Shown: positions 10,013-21,993, numbered from the stretch's first letter. The stretch is 64,000 bases of DNA from Siderastrea siderea (GCA_964030785.1 OZ034968.1:75624427-75688426), one strand, 5' to 3'. Program-made: numbers and translations. Notes: generated by a model not told the origin, from the sequence alone.

Positions 10013-13000
10013 CTATTGAAGGAATTAACATCAATGACTGATAGTGAAAAAGCAATCATTTTGGCATATTATATTTATCACTCTTAAGTTTTACACAAAA
10101 CTAGTTGAATCGTGATAAACGAAAGCTCTTGACACTGGGGGGTTAAATGTTGTAATAGAATGAAGCATGGGCAACCAGTATTTGGAGAATTGTTTACCGT
10201 TACAATCAGCTAAACCAGGCTGCGCTAGTATAGAAAGAAGCGTTACAACTGGACTATAAAATGTGGAGACTTTTTAGTGTGAGTGATTCTTAGTAAAGTG
10301 GTGCCTTCTGCGCATTTTAAGGCTTACAGAAATCAGTAAGTAATCACCTTTGATCTGGCAATTGCAGCTTGTAAATTCAAATTTCCCTTACCATAATGAT
10401 CAGAAATGTGTTGCCATGTACAAAATGTAAAAGCCTACAAGACTGCATACACTTTCAAACCACGTTTAAGTGACTATGACAACACCAAAAGAACCTCCGC
10501 AAAAGAGATCGGTGAACATTTGAAGGAAAATCTGTTGTTCCTCTCACTTCTGTCCTGTGCTCTTGGTCTGTTTGCTACAACCACGGCTTTTTCTCGTTAA
10601 GGATTAAAAACAATGATGTCCATATTAAGAAACATTTAGATCGGAGTACGCTTTGCGCGTACGACTTTCAGTACGAATACCACTTTGCAAACCTACTGTG
10701 TATGCTTCAGGATGAACCGAGTGCTCTGGAAACTAAATTTTTTCGTACTCTTCCGTTTTCTATTCAGCAATTTTAAGTCTGGAAATTTTCGGTATCATAA
10801 GAAATTCTTACCAGAGATAAACTTAAAGGCAATTGCATATCCTTGAAGCTTTTCAGCTGGAAAAGATTCCAGGTCCACTATTTCATCACTTGGAAGGGCG
10901 GAGACAAAAATATTTTGAAGAAAATCACAGTCTTCGTCAGTGAGAGGCTCATTGACCGTCAATTTCTTTTCGTCTTTGGTTAATGCTTCTTTAAACTATG
11001 AAAAAATGAAGGGCAAATAACTGTTACAGCATTTATAGTTCAGACATTCAGTGGTTCACTTGCAAACCATAATAAGTATAAACAGGTTTCTTAATAACTA
11101 TAAACGGTAAATGCAGAATGTCATAATGTCTTTTGCCTATAAGGCTATAAATTTATTGAGTCTCTTACACCAGACTTAATATAAGACATTCACACATAAA
11201 AAAAATCGTAAAATCAATCAATCAGTCACCCACTTTACAAATAACACTACATAGTGCATAGCTCTAGCAACCTAGTGGCCCTCATAGAAATACTGTAAAA
11301 ATTCTAACCATACAGTTATTTCTATTTATACTGACCATACCAAGTACTGAGACCTAACTGGTTATATTACGTTAAAATAGTTCTAGCATGTTCGATTTTG
11401 TTGGCTGAAACAAATGTTTTCGTTGTTGTCGTTTTCCAGTTACGGTTATTGTCAATGGTTGTCGGTAACATTAGTGCTGTGTTAATTTTGTTTTACTATT
11501 ACAACTGTTCTTACGTGTCCCAAGTAATCGAATTTTTTATCAGGCAATGTTTAGGTACAAACATAATTTAGTCATTCTCGGAGACCCAGGGGCAGATAGT
11601 GGAGCGAGCGAAAGTCGGAAAAAGCGAAAACAAATTCTTTTCTTCGCCCAATTTTTTTTTCACCCGTTCCGACTTTCCCTCGCCCACTAGCTGCCCCTGG
11701 GTCTCCGAGGATGATAATTCAGTGACCATTGACCAACAAAAGTCAACACGGCGTGAACTAGCGCTTGTTAAGTTATATCGTATATAACCGTTGTGTTCTC
11801 TCTTACCCAGTGCAGATACTTTTTGACCCGCACTTTACGCTCTTCTCTGTTCTTGGTGGGTATCAGAACTGTTTTTTTAATTTTCTCCAGCAAGTTACTA
11901 TCCTCTTCTGTAAAGTCATCTAATATGAAGAGAAAAAGGCTAATTTCTACTACGTCGGTTTTTTGACACGGTTTTTGCCGATTTTTTGGCGTAGCATTTT
12001 GCTCTAGGGTATAAGCTCCAGAGTGTGTCCCTGACGTCAGTAAACAAGAGGGGACTAGTCGCAGGCCTAGTTACTGCAAAAAGCCGCGGACACGGCCACA
12101 CGGAAGAACAAGTCAGGGGCAGTAGTTGCAGAGACAAGTCCCAGTAGTGTTAATACGAGCTGTCTGGTTGCAAAGACAAACCGGTTTGGTTTTTGCGTGG
12201 TCGACTTTTTTCATTTGGTCACAGGAAATTGTCAAACGAACATTGCGCACGAGGGAACAAGCTCAACAAGTCCCACGACTAGTGGCACGAATTCAAACCA
12301 GTTTGAAATCTGAAGAGAAGTTGCAAGGAGGACATTTTAGTCCCCAAGACTACATTTTTGAAAGAAATTGTGTGGTTTTCACCGAGAGACATGGTGTCCA
12401 GGACTATAAGTATCAGGGAGGTGCCTCTCGTCTGTGTAGACCTTTAGATGGCAAATGTGAAGACTTGGCATTTAATAAGTAAATTGTATTCAGTCAACTG
12501 AATACATTACTATGCCCAGCTCTGATCTAACGAAAGTTATACGAGATAAATAAGAAGCGAATCAGGGTGCAGCAGTGGTACTTCCATTAGACAGAGTTTG
12601 AAATAACATCTCTTACATATCAAAGGTTTGCGAAGGTCTTCAAGCTCTTCAAAGAATCTTTGAAGCCGTACTGAAAACCTATTAAAGATGTATGGAGAAA
12701 TACTCCGAAAGTCAATTGAAGAATTTTGACGAGTTTGAACCGAATGGGGAGATTTTAGAGTATTTCCGTAACAGTAAGACATATCCATGTTCTCTCCAAA
12801 TATAGCCGTACCTGCCAAATCACTTTCCTTGCCGCCTATCACAGTGTTTTCGTACTCTTCGTCATCCTGATCTTCTTCCTTTGTCTCTCTATGGACATCA
12901 AAACCCACAAACACCCCTGGGGGGAGACTTAGTCGGTTGGCGTCAGCGTCGTAAACCACTGGCTGACATTTAAGGAGCAGTGGACCACGCATGCCCCTCG

Positions 13001-16000
13001 TCGCTATCCTTGGAGGACGCTTATTCACTTTAACATGTCCCTTCAATTGGGCAAGTGGGGCAAGTAACTCAGGTAAATGGACTCCTCCTTCCACCTCAAA
13101 CTTCCAAAAAACAGCAACAACAAGAAAATAAATAAAAAAGTTAATAATACAATACTACATCCGAGGATCAGGGTTGGGGGGGGGGGGGGAGGGCGGTGTT
13201 GGAGAGGGGGCTCCCTTTCCATCTTAAATTCAAAAGGTTCAAGCAACAGAAATTTCACCATTTATTATCCATCAATAACGGTCGCTTACGTGTGATTGGT
13301 CATAATGCATCACGTGATACCTTATGACCCAACTAAAACTGGGAAATGTCTATTTCTTAAGTGATATACCCCAGTTTCCAAAACGTTAGTTTAAGGAAGC
13401 TTCGCTCGGAAAACTGTTTGTTCCTTCTGAACAGATAATTGTTCGAGGACAAATATCCATCCTTATTATTCAACAAATTATCGCTATCCCTATATGTGGT
13501 CAGAACGCCCTTTAATGTCTGTGATGTGTAGATGACAGATATTAAGCGGTATGCGATGGTGACCATATTTGGAAGTGCTCTGCAGATCTTCTCACAGGGT
13601 TTGCTTAGGCTAACCTTTTTGCGAGGTAGTTTTAGCAGCGTTTTCCGGAAATTTCAATAACCTGGAAGCACATTTTCAAGCCTTGGCGCTTTAAAAAAAA
13701 TCAAAATCAAAACGTATTTCCTTCACCTTACAAGTATATCGAGAGGTTGATTTTGAATTCAGTTTTCAACAGAGGACTCAACCGAGAAAATGCGGTAGCG
13801 AACTAAGCAGATACTTGTAACTTGCTCACGGAAAGTTGTAAAGTAAAACAGATTTTCATTCACCCGCAGAGGACTTATTCGCGGTAACCTAGCTAGGTCT
13901 TTTTACTTTAATTTTCACTTTTCATTATGTAAGAGAAGTTTGTAAATGAGACTTCTTGAAGCGAACAGAAGTAAACTTCACGGATTTTTTAAAAAGTTTA
14001 CTTTAGGGTTTATTTATTGTGATAACTGTTGAGCAAGCTTGAAGAGTGTTTATCATAGAACCATAATTTTTCGTTCTGAAAATTGCGCATTATGAGAATT
14101 TGTTGAATAAAAAAAACTACCCTACTTAATTTTGCGGAACATCCCCTGACTTAGCCGGCGAGGCTGTAAGTATCAGATGATATACAGAACGATTTCGCAG
14201 GATAGTTGTTAAATATTTTCGTACTGTTTAAAAGTTATTGTTTATATACTGCGCAGAGTAGTAGAAACCGTCGAACCAGAGGGTAATCCAGTAAAAGAAG
14301 CAGGAAGTTCGGTTTTCCCTAACCGTAAACATTCCGCTTTCATGAAAGAAAGTAGATCATATATTCCGTAAATTAAAAAATATATGAGATAAGTGCTCGA
14401 AGTGCATGACCAGAACTGGGAGCCGGCTTAGTTTTATCTTGGTGCTGGAGTAACGTGCTCAAATTTACTGGTAATTGTGACGATATGCACAGTAATTTTG
14501 TGCCGCCGGTAGTCTGCACATATTCTTGCTGAGGTGTTGGAACACACTGACAAGAAATATACAAACAATTTATTGGATAAAAAGACAAAGGCGCTAAACT
14601 TGCGTTGGACGCAATTGCAAATTCTGTTTGAGGTCACGTGGCTTGCAATGTGCCCACTGGAGCTAAAACTGAACGTGGATGACAACATTTTCTACGCCCT
14701 TTATCTCAAGAAAATATCACAGTTTTGAAACATTTTCCCTACATAATGGGAGAAATTATTAAACCATTTTGTGTGGCTTTAATTTCCCACTGAAAGTCAT
14801 TTCTACTGTCTGGAATCCTGGTATGATTTGCACAAGCTCACTCACATTTTGGTCATGCACCACGACATTAAAATGCGATGCGCACCTACATTGCATTGCG
14901 CCAAGAGCTATTGTTATAGGTTTCCCAATTTCTTCCCCTCAGCCCTGCCCTTCGAATCTTAATAAATGCCTTCCCAAATAAGCCACCGTTTACCGTGGTT
15001 TCTCTCCCGGTCCCGGTGCCTTCCCCCCCCCCCCCCCCCCAATTCATCGTGTTCAGTTAGCAACAAACGGTATATATAGAAAGTTATTATATAATACCTC
15101 CTTCTCTCTATTGCCTTTGACTTCAAGCCGTTCGCTATAAATCACTTTGGTTATCAAACGCAGTTCACAGCCTTCAAAACCTTTCATCGTGTTGGTGTCG
15201 AGTTCCGTATCGGCCAAGATACGACGCAAGCCCGGATCCTCTTTGTACTCTTGATCTATTTTGCCGAGTTCCAACACTCCAGGTTCCTTATTTATCTCTA
15301 TCGTTACATCCACAAAATCTCCTAGCCCCATTCCAAATCCCACACTGCTAATAAGAAAAAATGACACAACAAAATCAGCTAAAGGCCATAATATATTTTC
15401 TCTTTAAACGATGACACACAAGTTCCTGAGTGGTCGCGGCGTTTGGATAGTAAAAAAATTCCTCTTGTGGGGTTAGCTCTTCTGGTAGGTCTCCTCCCTC
15501 ATTTGTTACTCTCTTGTGATATCGTGATCACAGCAAGATCAAAGTAAAATTCGTCTTACATCAATCCATTTTCTAAAATTCACTCTTTTGGTAAACTTCT
15601 CTCAACTTTAATAAGGTTAATTTACAGCTAACAACATATGATTTCAAGCGTTAATTATAGGCGAGATAATGTTTACACTCACTCAGCTGACTCAGGTTAA
15701 AAAGTAGAAACGAAAAGCATTAAGTGAACATTTGAAGAAGGGATTCTTTTATTTAAGTGACAGAAAGATCGTTTTTCTGGTCCACTGGTACCTAATTTTG
15801 AAGCCACAATTTGCAACCACGCCGGTCACAAACTACGTTTTCCGACATGAAAGCTAAATTTGCCTTCGATTTTCCGGAGAGAATTTCAGTTATCCATTTC
15901 GGGTGTGCCGGACTACTTCTTTTTGTTATCTCCCTTTTTTGGTAACTTTTTGGCCTTTATCAGTCTTGCTTCGTGTTTGAAGAATTTTTATTTATGTTGA

Positions 16001-16891
16001 GGAAAAGTGGATTTTTTTCCAAGAAGTGGCAGTCGATTCTGCAAGCACAATGCCTTGTTGCAACTCTGGCCAGGTTCATTCGATCGTCCTCATTGCTCTA
16101 AGTGATCTCTTTTTTTTTACTGCATCAGTTGATTTTTAACAGTGATGACGTCACAAAAATGATACAAGGGGATAATCGTTCAAGGCCAGTTTTGGCGGGT
16201 GTCAGAGCCAATGGGTTAATGAAGAGGTGGAGACGAGCCGTCCAAACTAAATCTAATAACTAATAAAAGTCTATATTTCCCGAGCACGTAGTATTACGAA
16301 ACGTTTTCGGCTTCTTTATCAATTGATAGTTGGACGAAACGCAAACTAAGAATAAATGGTACCTTCACCACAAAAATGAGCGAATCAGCAGCATTAATTT
16401 TTTCTCTTCTACTTCCTTTCCTGCAAACAATGAAGTATTGTGGTAAATGTAGTAAAGTGAAACCTACGTGAAAATAGCCTGTCAATCAATAGATATTTTC
16501 AGAAAACCCCAATCACTTTCTTACATTCAAATATTTTACTTAAGTTTTGCAAGTAACCCTATAAAAAATTGAAATAGAAATTAAATCGTTACCTCCCATG
16601 ACCAGCTCCTTTGCCATCCTCATCATGTCCCGCAAGCACTAGATTATTGTCTTTCTTGATGTGCAGTTTTGAGGTATCCAGAAACTTGTTTTTCTCGTCC
16701 AGTGGTACATACTCTTCCAGCCCTCCGACGATAGTTAATTGGTTCTTTTTCAATGGTCGCCAAAAAACTGACCTTGATGTCTTTACCATCAGACCAAGAG
16801 GTTTTGCTGCTACGTGGCAGCCATGAGGTAGCGGGTAATGTCCCTTCCCAAAATTTTCCACAGCAAATTTTCGAAGCAAATCTTCAATCAT
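9921..16891 (-). CDS. Gasdermin-like pore-forming protein, copy 1 (six coding exons)
   Basis: Predicted coding exons on the minus strand: 16593-16891, 15098-15347, 12812-13100, 11807-11919, 10812-10995, 9921-10012. Every junction has AG/GT borders and compatible phases, and the sum is 1227 bases, 408 residues plus stop. Residues 1-183 resemble the gasdermin N-terminal pore-forming domain: a K-P-L-G-L-M-V-K block followed by W-R-P, a beta-rich second exon, and an L-R-L-I-T-K-V-I strand. An acidic linker follows near residue 258, and then about 130 helical residues that could be a short autoinhibitory part; vertebrate C-terminal domains are nearer 200. Known family role: after protease cleavage the N-terminus oligomerises in membranes and causes lytic death. 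The family call rests on pattern recognition, not a search. Confidence 0.7.
10812..10995 (-). CDS. Gasdermin-like copy 1, exon 5
   Basis: A 184-base exon between TTTTTTCATAG and ATCTCTG|GTAAGA, the same length as the paralogue at 52452-52635. It codes for F-K-E-A-L-T-K, an acidic helix with L-T-D-E-D, and the block L-Q-G-Y-A-I-A-F-K-F-I-S. Synonymous and conservative changes between the two copies support real coding sequence. Confidence 0.72.
11573..11713. repeat. Foldback MITE, about 48-bp arms
   Basis: The arm 11573-11620 (TCTCGGAGACCCAGGGGCAG and on) pairs with 11667-11713 (CTGCCCCTGGGTCTCCGAGG and before) with few mismatches, around a T/A-rich loop. It lies in intron 4 of gasdermin copy 1. 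No coding potential. Confidence 0.8.
11807..11919 (-). CDS. Gasdermin-like copy 1, exon 4
   Basis: A 113-base exon between CATATTAG and CACTGG|GTAAGA, the same length as its paralogue at 53042-53154. It codes for a charged helix (E-E-D-S-N-L-L-E-K-I-K-K) and the block L-I-P-T-K-N-R-E-E-R-K, which is nearly identical in the two copies. Confidence 0.7.
11930..12500. repeat. Intronic dispersed repeat, related to 60238-60900
   Basis: Shared features with 60238-60900 are a start near TTTTTGACACGG and CGGTTTTTGCCG, the block GACTAGTCGCAGG, an ACACGGCCA block, an AATTCAAACCA block, GTGTAGACCTTTAGATG against GTGTGGACCTTTAGATG, and an end near a GTATTCA...TGAATAC palindrome. Both copies lie in intron 3 of a gasdermin-like gene, so the insertion probably predates the gene duplication. 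Confidence 0.65.
12812..13100 (-). CDS. Gasdermin-like copy 1, exon 3 (end of pore domain and acidic linker)
   Basis: The exon is 289 bases between TTTTTTGGAAG and GGCAG|GTACGG, phase 0 to phase 1. It carries a G-P-L-L-L-K-C strand and then a very acidic run (K-E-E-D-Q-D-D-E-E-Y-E-N-T). The D-Q-D-D tetrapeptide at 12861-12872 matches the DxxD shape cut by effector caspases, which would suit a linker cleavage site; that is inference. The open frame continues past the donor to 12537, but the paralogues share only the part before GT. Confidence 0.72.
13101..15097. other. Intron 2 of gasdermin-like copy 1
   Basis: No coding content is seen. The block 13130-13390 (a poly-G run and a CCCAGTTT block) aligns with 62280-62500 in the matching intron of copy 2. 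A poly-C run lies at 15022-15040. Open frames at 14373-14981 overlap on both strands and have no motif. Confidence 0.5.
15098..15347 (-). CDS. Gasdermin-like copy 1, exon 2
   Basis: The exon lies between acceptor TTTTTCTTATTAG and donor AAGGAG|GTATTA and is 250 bases long, the same length as its paralogue at 62763-63012. It codes for a glycine-rich strand (G-F-G-M-G-L-G-D-F), an acidic helix (K-I-D-Q-E-Y-K-E-D) and the strand L-R-L-I-T-K-V-I-Y-S-E-R-L-E-V, the core beta-sheet pattern of the family. Confidence 0.75.
16593..16891 (-). CDS. Gasdermin-like copy 1, first coding exon
   Basis: The exon begins exactly at ATG, right after a strong acceptor (TTGTTCTTTTAACCAG), so an untranslated exon must lie upstream. 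It codes for 99 residues and ends in phase 2 at GAG|GTAACG. The start M-I-E-D-L-L-R-K-F, then P-L-G-L-M-V-K and W-R-P-L-K-K, fits the first helix and strands of gasdermin N-terminal domains. The open frame continues upstream of the ATG, but that part is intron. Confidence 0.72.
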
Positions 16892-16983
16892 CTGGTTAAA
16901 AGAACAAACGGGTGTCCACTTCAATAATTCACAAATATGTCGCGCTTTCATGAGATCTACTAACCAATCACAATCTATCAGCA

Positions 16984-19269
16984 TGTTCTCTCGTTTCTTT
17001 CTTTAAACAAGAATTGTTTGGGCCTTTTTTAAATATTTTGTTTTCACGTACAATCATTTTTTAAAACCTTGTTATGCAAGTACGGTAAAAAACCGTCTGG
17101 GAAAATACGGCTGAGGTTTATCAGAAGCGCGCCTGACTCAGCGGCACCTAACGTGAAATTTAAAGAAACAATCGTGTAGGCTAACACAGATTGATCGGTT
17201 CGGATTTCTTAGCTCATGGCTTGTAACTTCCTGAAAGTTGCTGCGTGAAGGAAATGGCCTGAAAGTTGTTGTTGTTGTAAACTACACGCCGGTATTGTTT
17301 GACAAAAGAAACAAAGAAATGGTGCCAATTTAATTTCTTATTCTTTGATGAAAATTAAACAAATACAAAATAACTAGTGGCGTAAAGGCAAAAAAGCCCC
17401 GATTTTCACGTACATAGACTCTTACTTAATAGACAATGTGTGGACGGAAAATATTTGCTTTTTTACAAGAGAGTCCATACAAATCTTCGAAACACGAGCG
17501 CAAGCACAAAGATCAAAATATCCGTGAAGGCATAGAAAAATATCCCACACATTCATCAGACTTAGTTGATGTCATTGGGTCAAGAAACTATTCTCCTAAG
17601 TTTTGGATTTCCTTTTTGGACTTTTGGATTTTGGATTTCCTTTTTTCATGAGGTCATAATCTTAGGCTCCAATTCAATTAAAGCAATTGGATTCGTGGTA
17701 TAGCAGAGGGGATTGCAGTAGAGGTGATTCACGCTTAAGTGAAAGTAATTCACAAGAATTATTTTGTTATGAGGAAAGCGACAAATGACATCTTGACAAA
17801 TTAGAAAGCTACAGAGACATTGAAATTTGACCGGAAAAGGGAACAAACTAACAACGACGGGCTTTTATGTAAATCAAAATCGGACTCCGCCCTCTAACGC
17901 CACAAGGGCGCTGTTTCTATGACTGGGATTATGACACTTGCAGCTGCTTATTTACTGTCATTCAAACTACTTTTTTTGAACATTTTCCAATTTCGTTTAA
18001 TGATTTTGCTAATTTTCATTCACTCAAATTTGCGTTATGTTCTAAGTGAGAAGTGAAAAATCGAATTTTGCAAAGTTTAACTTAAATTCACTGACAGACG
18101 CCTAAAGCCATTAAGGAACAGACCATTGAATGTTAAATGGCGCATGCAATTAACCCTCAAAACAGTCCTTCAAAACTTCTGCAGAAAAATAAAGATCCCG
18201 TAAAGCGACATTAAGCGAAAAAATATCTCCGCACTTCAGCTCAGCCTTTTGGTATTACTTGCTTTGCTTGAACACTGATTTTTTGTGTGGTTTTGGAGAA
18301 CTTTTCATCTTTTTCATTAGGTTGTGTTGGAGGATTGTGTAACTTTAAATATGTATTAACAAGGACACTCTATTCCTCTTTCGTAACTATATACGCAGTT
18401 GTTAATTTTGGCAACGCTTTACCTCGCAATCGTGTGCGCAGCAACATTCAGCTTATCGCTCGCTGGTTTCTTTTAATCTTTTTGGACAAATGCACTTTTG
18501 GTTACATACCACTTTAACATGCCCTATGCGCAAAAAGTTACTTACGTTGGGAAACGTTTTTCCTCATTTCCATTAAATTCGGCACATAAAACGTCATACG
18601 TTTAAAACAGGACTAAAGGAATAGTCCTGTGTAGTTGGTGGAATACTTTTTTATTTGCAAAATGATATCGTATGCTTATTGGGAGGTTGAGCAACTAAAC
18701 CAACGAAATAGTCGAATTTTTCTATCGATTGTTTTTAACGCTATGTTGTAAAAGAAAACGTAATGTGCGTGCTTTTGTGTAAAAATAGCACTTTGTGAAA
18801 CCATAATTCTCTGAGCTGAGTATGAACATGAAATGGTTAATGGTGGCTATCGCATGACAAGTCATAATTTGTGTCTGTACTCTCTTCCACAGACCTTAAG
18901 TACTTCGCACTCTTAATTAAACTACAAATTTGTCCTTTCGAAAACAAAAAGAATTAATTTTCCCACATTTCGAAAGTGTAAGGTGGCCTTTCACCAAAGG
19001 AAACGACGTTTTTTCATTATATTTAATAAATCTAAACATCTCAAGCGATTTATTCCAAACAGATATTCTGCTTAAGCGAACCAATGGGTCGAACCTTCAT
19101 TCTTTATTATCTTTCCCAAACACGATATATAATTTAAAATATAATTTAAGACATTGGGGAATTGAGCTTTGCAGCTATGTCAACTTTATTTCCATTAATG
19201 ACCCTTTTTCGATAGAGAGTTGGTTGATCTGAAGGACGCGTGAAGGAATAAACAAGAAGTCAAACATAC
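16984..19269. other. Noncoding region upstream of first coding exon of copy 1
   Basis: No recognisable gene or element. It is probably intron between an upstream exon near 19270-19685 and the first coding exon at 16593-16891, judged from splice-like blocks shared with 26811-27120. Confidence 0.35.
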
Positions 19270-19685
19270 CTTAGTTCAAATTAAAGCCGGCTTCGGTAGT
19301 TTATCCTCTTTTTCTTCGGCACAAACAATCTAATAATAACATATGAAGTAAATCAACAGACACTGTTGTATGATTGTGAGACATAAAGAATGTTAATACC
19401 TGAATAATCCAGTTGGTGAATTTAGAAAATAAATCGACTACGTTTATTCAGGGCACCAGAGAATCTCGCGTTTCTCAGTGCGAGTCCCAGTGTGTGTCTG
19501 AAAGGTTTCCCGGGCTCATTAGGTCTGGATTCTACTTTCGCGCGGTGACATCACCGAATAACACTCACCACCCCAGGCTTCGCGCGGACAACAAGTCAAG
19601 AGAAAACACCAAGTATTATTTAAAGCTGAACAAATTTAGCGCTGACCTCTCCGAATCTCTTCAAATACGTTTATTGCAACTTACC
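19270..19685 (-). other. Exon-like blocks upstream of gasdermin-like copy 1
   Basis: Three blocks with splice borders on the minus strand are shared with 26811-27120: one ending at 19685 (CGCTGTTG|GTAAGTTGC), one ending at 19400 (GGATTATTCAG|GTATTA), and one at 19270-19329 between TTATTATTAG and AAG|GTATGT. The last two read F-S-K-F-T-N-W-I-I-Q and I-V-C-A-E-E-K-E-D-K, the latter reaching a stop. They could be 5' untranslated exons of the gasdermin gene or a decayed upstream coding part. Confidence 0.4.
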
Positions 19686-20201
19686 AACAGCGGATGTTAT
19701 TAATAACTTCCGACTCTCCTCGTTGATGACCTGGCCAAGGAAACCGTTCTTTGTTATATTGAGAGGGCGCTTGACATAAACCTAATCTCAACACTTACGA
19801 AATAGGGCATCATCTCCACAAATTATCATATGTACTTTTCCCATACAGATGTCTATGGCGTCGTTTTACAGAGGGTCGTGAGGGTGGTGATTTTAATTCT
19901 ATTATTTTCTCCTTTTGTGCGTAACGTTTCTTATAATTGTGGTACAACTCCTGACGAACACAAAGACCATACCCGTTATTTTGATAGCAAAACAATTTTT
20001 TTGGACTGCTCTATGTCATAGAAGTCTCACGTCGATTGTGTAATGAATGGCCCATTTTGATACATTTTCGAGTGACACTTTTGAGTGAGGTACAGGTCTA
20101 GTCAAATAGAAGTTTCTAGTCAGGAGAACACAATTGTCATAACACTAAGGTTGGTGTCTTGGAAAAGCTGAGTGACATCAAAGGTATTGTGTATCACTCG
20201 T

Positions 20202-20432
20202 TTAAAGGCGGAGTTTAGTCCTGAGCCAAGCCACCGTACCTCCGTTCGTAATCTTTACATCGCCGCCGGGCCCCCTAAGAGGTTTCATAAAGATCAGGGA
20301 ATTATTGACATTTGTTGTCAATCCTAGTATCCGGGCCTTTTCTTCCGGCTCGTTTATATATGTCGCGACTTGGCATATGAGACACAAAGTGGCAATATTT
20401 TGGTTACTGAACATGACAGGGCTCCCGATCAT
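20202..20432 (-). other. Unrecognised open frame with a donor-like end
   Basis: A 76-codon open frame ends in a possible donor (AACGGAG|GTACGG). The peptide includes E-P-E-E-K-A-R-I-L-G-L-T and K-P-L-R-G-P-G-G-D. I do not recognise it and see no partner exon. Confidence 0.25.
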
Positions 20433-20559
20433 GATAATCGGTGAAATTTACTAAAATTCAGCTTAGTTTTTGTGCTAACTGATGTCATGGTCACTACAAC
20501 CGCTTGAATATCTCCCGAGACATGCAAAAAAAATTGGGATTTACCAACTGAGTTTTTAA

Positions 20560-21500
20560 AGTAAATTGGCCACCGTAAAGAGATTGAAAGCTGACGTTTC
20601 GAGCGTTAGCCCTTCGTCAGAGCGAATCAAAGAATTGTGGGTTGCACTTCGTTTACATGGAGAATGGTGGAGCTACGCTATTGGTAGGAACATGGCAACT
20701 GCGTGAAAAACAAGAATAAATTAGTTGAATGAAAAGCGTTCGTTGATACCGTGGGGATAAGTGTGTCGATTTGAAAAATGAATTTTTGTTCTAGATTTTT
20801 ACGACTTTCCGTGTTACCCTGGTGTAGGGAAAGGCCACAGATCGTCATGTGTCTGGCTAGAATGATTAGCGAGATTGAAATCTCGGGCGACTGGTTTGGA
20901 TGCGTCCTTGTCATTTCGGGAGTTCGACGTCTCGTATGTGTTCGAGGAAACGGTCGCCTAGTCTCCTCCCTGTGTCACCAATGTATATCTTTTTACATAA
21001 AGTGCATGTTATGCAATAGATAACATTTGCGGAGGTGCCTGTAAACCGATCAGTGATTTTAATCGATCGCTTGGGTCCTATTATTTTGTCCGCATTGTGA
21101 ATGAAAGGACAAGTGTTACATCATTTGCTCACGCATTTAAACGTACCCGGTTGATCATCAGATTTAAGTACACTTCTAACTAGAAAGTTCCCTATGTTTT
21201 TGTCGTGTTTGAATGAAATCAGTGAAGGTTGTGAAAAGATTCTTCCTGTTTCATTGTCATTTTGGAGTAACTTAAACTTCTTTAAAATGATGTTTTTGGC
21301 TGCGAAGTTATGTGGATGGTAAGTGAGTGTAAATGGAATTCTCTCGTTCTTTTCCTCCTGTGACGTTTGCAGTGCTGACTGTTGATCAATCTGTTGAGCA
21401 CAATGTTGAGGCGTGTTGACAACGGAATCAGGATAGCCACGCTTCTTGAAGAAACGGCACATTTCCTCTGATTTGTTCACTTTCTTTCCTGCAGACAATA
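20560..21500 (-). mobile_element. Penelope-like element fragment (GIY-YIG endonuclease end)
   Basis: The minus strand reads, with frameshifts, the C-terminal part of a Penelope-like reverse transcriptase: a N-I-G-N-F-L-V-R-S block, a C-N-T-C-P-F-I-H zinc-binding block, V-I-Y-C-I-T-C, then Y-I-G-D-T-G-R-R-L-G-D-R-F-L-E-H, which is the GIY-YIG nuclease core, and finally S-L-H-Q-G-N-T-E-S-R-K. The 3' flank at 20585-20630 contains GCTGACGTTTCGAGCGTTAG, a sequence I associate with such elements. The 5' part with the reverse transcriptase core is missing. Confidence 0.8.
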
Positions 21501-21628
21501 GGCCATTTTCATGGTGGCATCACTTCACAACAACTACCGCAATCCTTCAGCTTTTTGTTGTTGTCCGACAAATTATAATTCAGTTATTTAGACTTAACTG
21601 GGATTGGAACCGTTGAATAAGAAACTAT

Positions 21629-21830
21629 AAAGGCTGGTTTCCACATGATTGCTACGATCGCCATCAAAAAAGACTTTGATCGCTGAGCAGTTTCCATATA
21701 GGCTCGTTTCCATATGATTGCTATGATCGTTACGATCGCTAAAAGGTGGTTTCCACATAATTGCAACGATTGCTGAACGTTTTTTCCAGCGATCGCAGCG
21801 ATCGTAGCGATCATATGGAATCCAACCTTA
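21629..21830. mobile_element. About 200-bp MITE with 30-bp inverted ends
   Basis: The left end AAGGCTGGTTTCCACATGAT and the right end (reverse complement AAGGTTGGATTCCATATGAT) match over about 30 bases. The interior repeats TGCTACGATCG-type blocks several times. No coding potential. It interrupts the intron just downstream of the solitary exon 21994-22286. Confidence 0.75.
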
Positions 21831-21993
21831 AGGAAAAACGAAACGAATTCTAGCAGTTGTAGTAAAGTGACGCCATCTGTCAATGAAAAGAAGTTTATAC
21901 AAAACCTCAAACCACTTTCTTACATTTAAATATTCAATTTATTAAATTTTTGCGAGTCACCTCGTGACACAAGTGAAATATTTTAATATTTAC

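Noticed and set aside
12537..12811. The open frame continuing past the donor of gasdermin exon 3 in copy 1
   Set aside because: The paralogue at 61315-61609 does not share this tail at the protein level, and the donor and phase fit the next exon, so it is read-through of intron.
13077..13295. Glycine-rich small protein
   Set aside because: The glycine run is a poly-G tract in an intron, and the frame runs over gasdermin exon 3 on the opposite strand.
16892..16984. Upstream extension of the first coding exon of copy 1 to an earlier methionine
   Set aside because: A strong acceptor sits right before the ATG at 16889-16891 and is shared with the solitary exon; the extension is not conserved there.
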